NCBI GenBank assembly: GCA_030666985.1
Contig: DAOUWT010000035.1
Coordinates: 1-15,110 of the forward strand
DNA: 15,110 bases
DNA from: Chloroflexota bacterium
Lineage (GTDB): Bacteria; Chloroflexota; Anaerolineae; Anaerolineales; UBA11858
Direction: 5' to 3'
The notes under the pieces: model-generated
Seen by the model: only the letters and a program-made list of their open reading frames with translations
What the model was told of the DNA's origin: nothing
Database searches by the model: none
Program-made: the position numbers and the translations under genes
Shown here: positions 14,127 to 15,110 of the stretch, piece after piece
Layout: each line of letters opens with the position of its first letter
How positions within the stretch are numbered: the first letter of the stretch is position 1

Positions 14127-15110
14127 CTATTCCTCGTCTTCCTCAATCAAGCGATAAAAAGCTAACGTTAACGCCTGAACCACAGCTCCCATACTTGTGG
14201 ATCTGTGCCCCAGGACAGCAGCATTAATTCTCAAATCTTGGGCAGCAACTCGAAGGCTGCGTTCTTTTATAGTCTGACGAACAGGCCCTAGAAACAAATC
14301 CCCCACAACCCTGGTTACACGGCCCCCAATAACGATCATCTGAGGATTCATCATATTCACTAAACTAGCCAGAGCAATTCCCAGGTTATCACCTGCTTCT
14401 CGGACAATATCTTGAGCCTCAGTATCCCCTCGCTGCGCTGCTGAAGCGACATCCAGACCAGAAATTTTCCCATTCGAGGAAAGCTTGCCCAACCTCATAT
14501 TATAGCCTGCTTCAATAAGATTTTTCGCGCGTTCGGCGATAGCCCGTCCACTTGCCATGGCTCCTAAACATCCTCTATTACCACAGGAGCAAAGAGGCCC
14601 ATCACTATCAATAGTAATATGACCAATCTCGCCAGCAGAACCAGTCGCTCCATGATAGATTTTTCCATCGAATAATAACCCCGCTCCAATCCCATAACCA
14701 ACTTTAATGTACAACAAATAACTTATTCCACGGCCCACTCCATAAGCCCATTCACCAAGTGCGCCTAACTCAGCATCATTATTCAATGTCACAGGAGTAG
14801 CCCATAGATCTTGGAGATATTCCCGAATGGGAAAGTTGCTCCAACCGGGCATGATAGGGGGAGCGATCACCATTCCCCGCTCCGCAACCACCGGTCCGGG
14901 AACTCCCACGCCAATAGCTTGAATACCATCCAAGGTATGACCAGTCTGCTCTAGCAGGGCATGCACCTGGGCATCAACCTTTGCCAGGCCTGGTTTGGGT
15001 CCTTGACTGACATCAAATGGATTATCAATCTCATATAGCACCTGAGCAGAAAAATCGGCCAGCACGGTTGTAAGATGTGTAGCCCCAATATCTATTCCTA
15101 CAACTTTGCC
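14127..15110 (-). CDS. ROK-family sugar regulator or kinase, 5' end cut by window edge
   Basis: The open frame continues past the GTG at 15065 to the right edge without a stop. The added 15 residues (GKVVGIDIGATHLTT) are the opening strand and phosphate loop of the ROK domain, so the real start lies outside. Visible fragment: 327 residues. Domain marks: GVGVPGP (67-73), NND with D112 in the catalytic-base position, the ROK signature around 135-150, GEIGH (160-164), and a zinc site made of H164 and C174-x-C176-x4-C181. The DIGATH loop, instead of the DIGGTK usual in kinases, and the place ahead of a transport operon favour a repressor. A regulator would have a helix-turn-helix before this point, which is out of view. 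The conserved Glu of the motif CxCGxxGCxE is Gly183 here. Expected role: binding of a sugar and control of the operon downstream. Confidence 0.85.
   Translation of the reverse strand, partial: GKVVGIDIGATHLTTVLADFSAQVLYEIDNPFDVSQGPKPGLAKVDAQVHALLEQTGHTLDGIQAIGVGVPGPVVAERGMVIAPPIMPGWSNFPIREYLQDLWATPVTLNNDAELGALGEWAYGVGRGISYLLYIKVGYGIGAGLLFDGKIYHGATGSAGEIGHITIDSDGPLCSCGNRGCLGAMASGRAIAERAKNLIEAGYNMRLGKLSSNGKISGLDVASAAQRGDTEAQDIVREAGDNLGIALASLVNMMNPQMIVIGGRVTRVVGDLFLGPVRQTIKERSLRVAAQDLRINAAVLGHRSTSMGAVVQALTLAFYRLIEEDEE

Noticed and set aside
14042..14227. Plus-strand open frame of 61 codons at the ROK 3' end
   Set aside because: Overlaps the ROK coding end and spacer, has no ribosome site, and shows no known motif.
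14127..15065. GTG at 15065 as the true start of the ROK gene
   Set aside because: The frame stays open to the window edge and the upstream residues form the conserved ROK phosphate loop, so the start lies outside.

Overview
The window looks like a chromosomal segment of an uncultured bacterium, most plausibly a member of the Chloroflexota (Anaerolineae-like). This is an inference. It rests on long family 5 solute-binding lipoproteins with an acidic linker, ROK-controlled sugar loci, a zinc-finger anti-sigma factor with many membrane segments, and dispersed palindromic spacer repeats. No rRNA or other phylogenetic marker is present to settle it. All convincing genes lie on the minus strand, so the biological reading order runs from the right edge to the left edge. 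I saw no tRNA, rRNA, CRISPR array, transposase or phage gene.

Right and centre (15110 down to 3292) is one carbohydrate locus. It starts with a ROK-family protein cut by the right edge. A spacer with a good sigma70-type promoter follows, then a very tryptophan-rich family 5 solute-binding lipoprotein. A hairpin-rich spacer separates this from two permeases (OppB and OppC types) and two ATPases (OppD and OppF types). Next come a cytoplasmic GH13 alpha-glucosidase that overlaps the last ATPase gene and a lipoprotein GH13 alpha-amylase-like enzyme. A free-standing cyclic-nucleotide-binding domain protein closes the row. The genes read as a pathway: a surface-anchored amylase cuts alpha-glucan, a peptide-class ABC importer takes up the oligosaccharides, a cytoplasmic glucosidase finishes them to glucose, and the ROK protein senses sugar.

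The spacer at 2846-3291 carries a cytosine-tract repeat and a nested palindrome and has no credible gene. To its left is a three-gene unit (2845 down to 1137): an ECF sigma factor, an overlapping zinc-finger anti-sigma factor with about five membrane segments, and a small membrane protein. The small protein resembles the C-terminal membrane part of the anti-sigma factor.

The spacer at 863-1136 holds a MITE-like imperfect inverted repeat of about 149 bp. The left edge cuts a multi-pass membrane protein resembling GT-C (family 39-like) glycosyltransferases, which starts at a GTG at 862.

The most interesting points are the use of an oligopeptide-type importer for what looks like alpha-glucan uptake, the split and duplicated anti-sigma membrane domain, and a ROK protein that lacks the conserved glutamate of its zinc motif.
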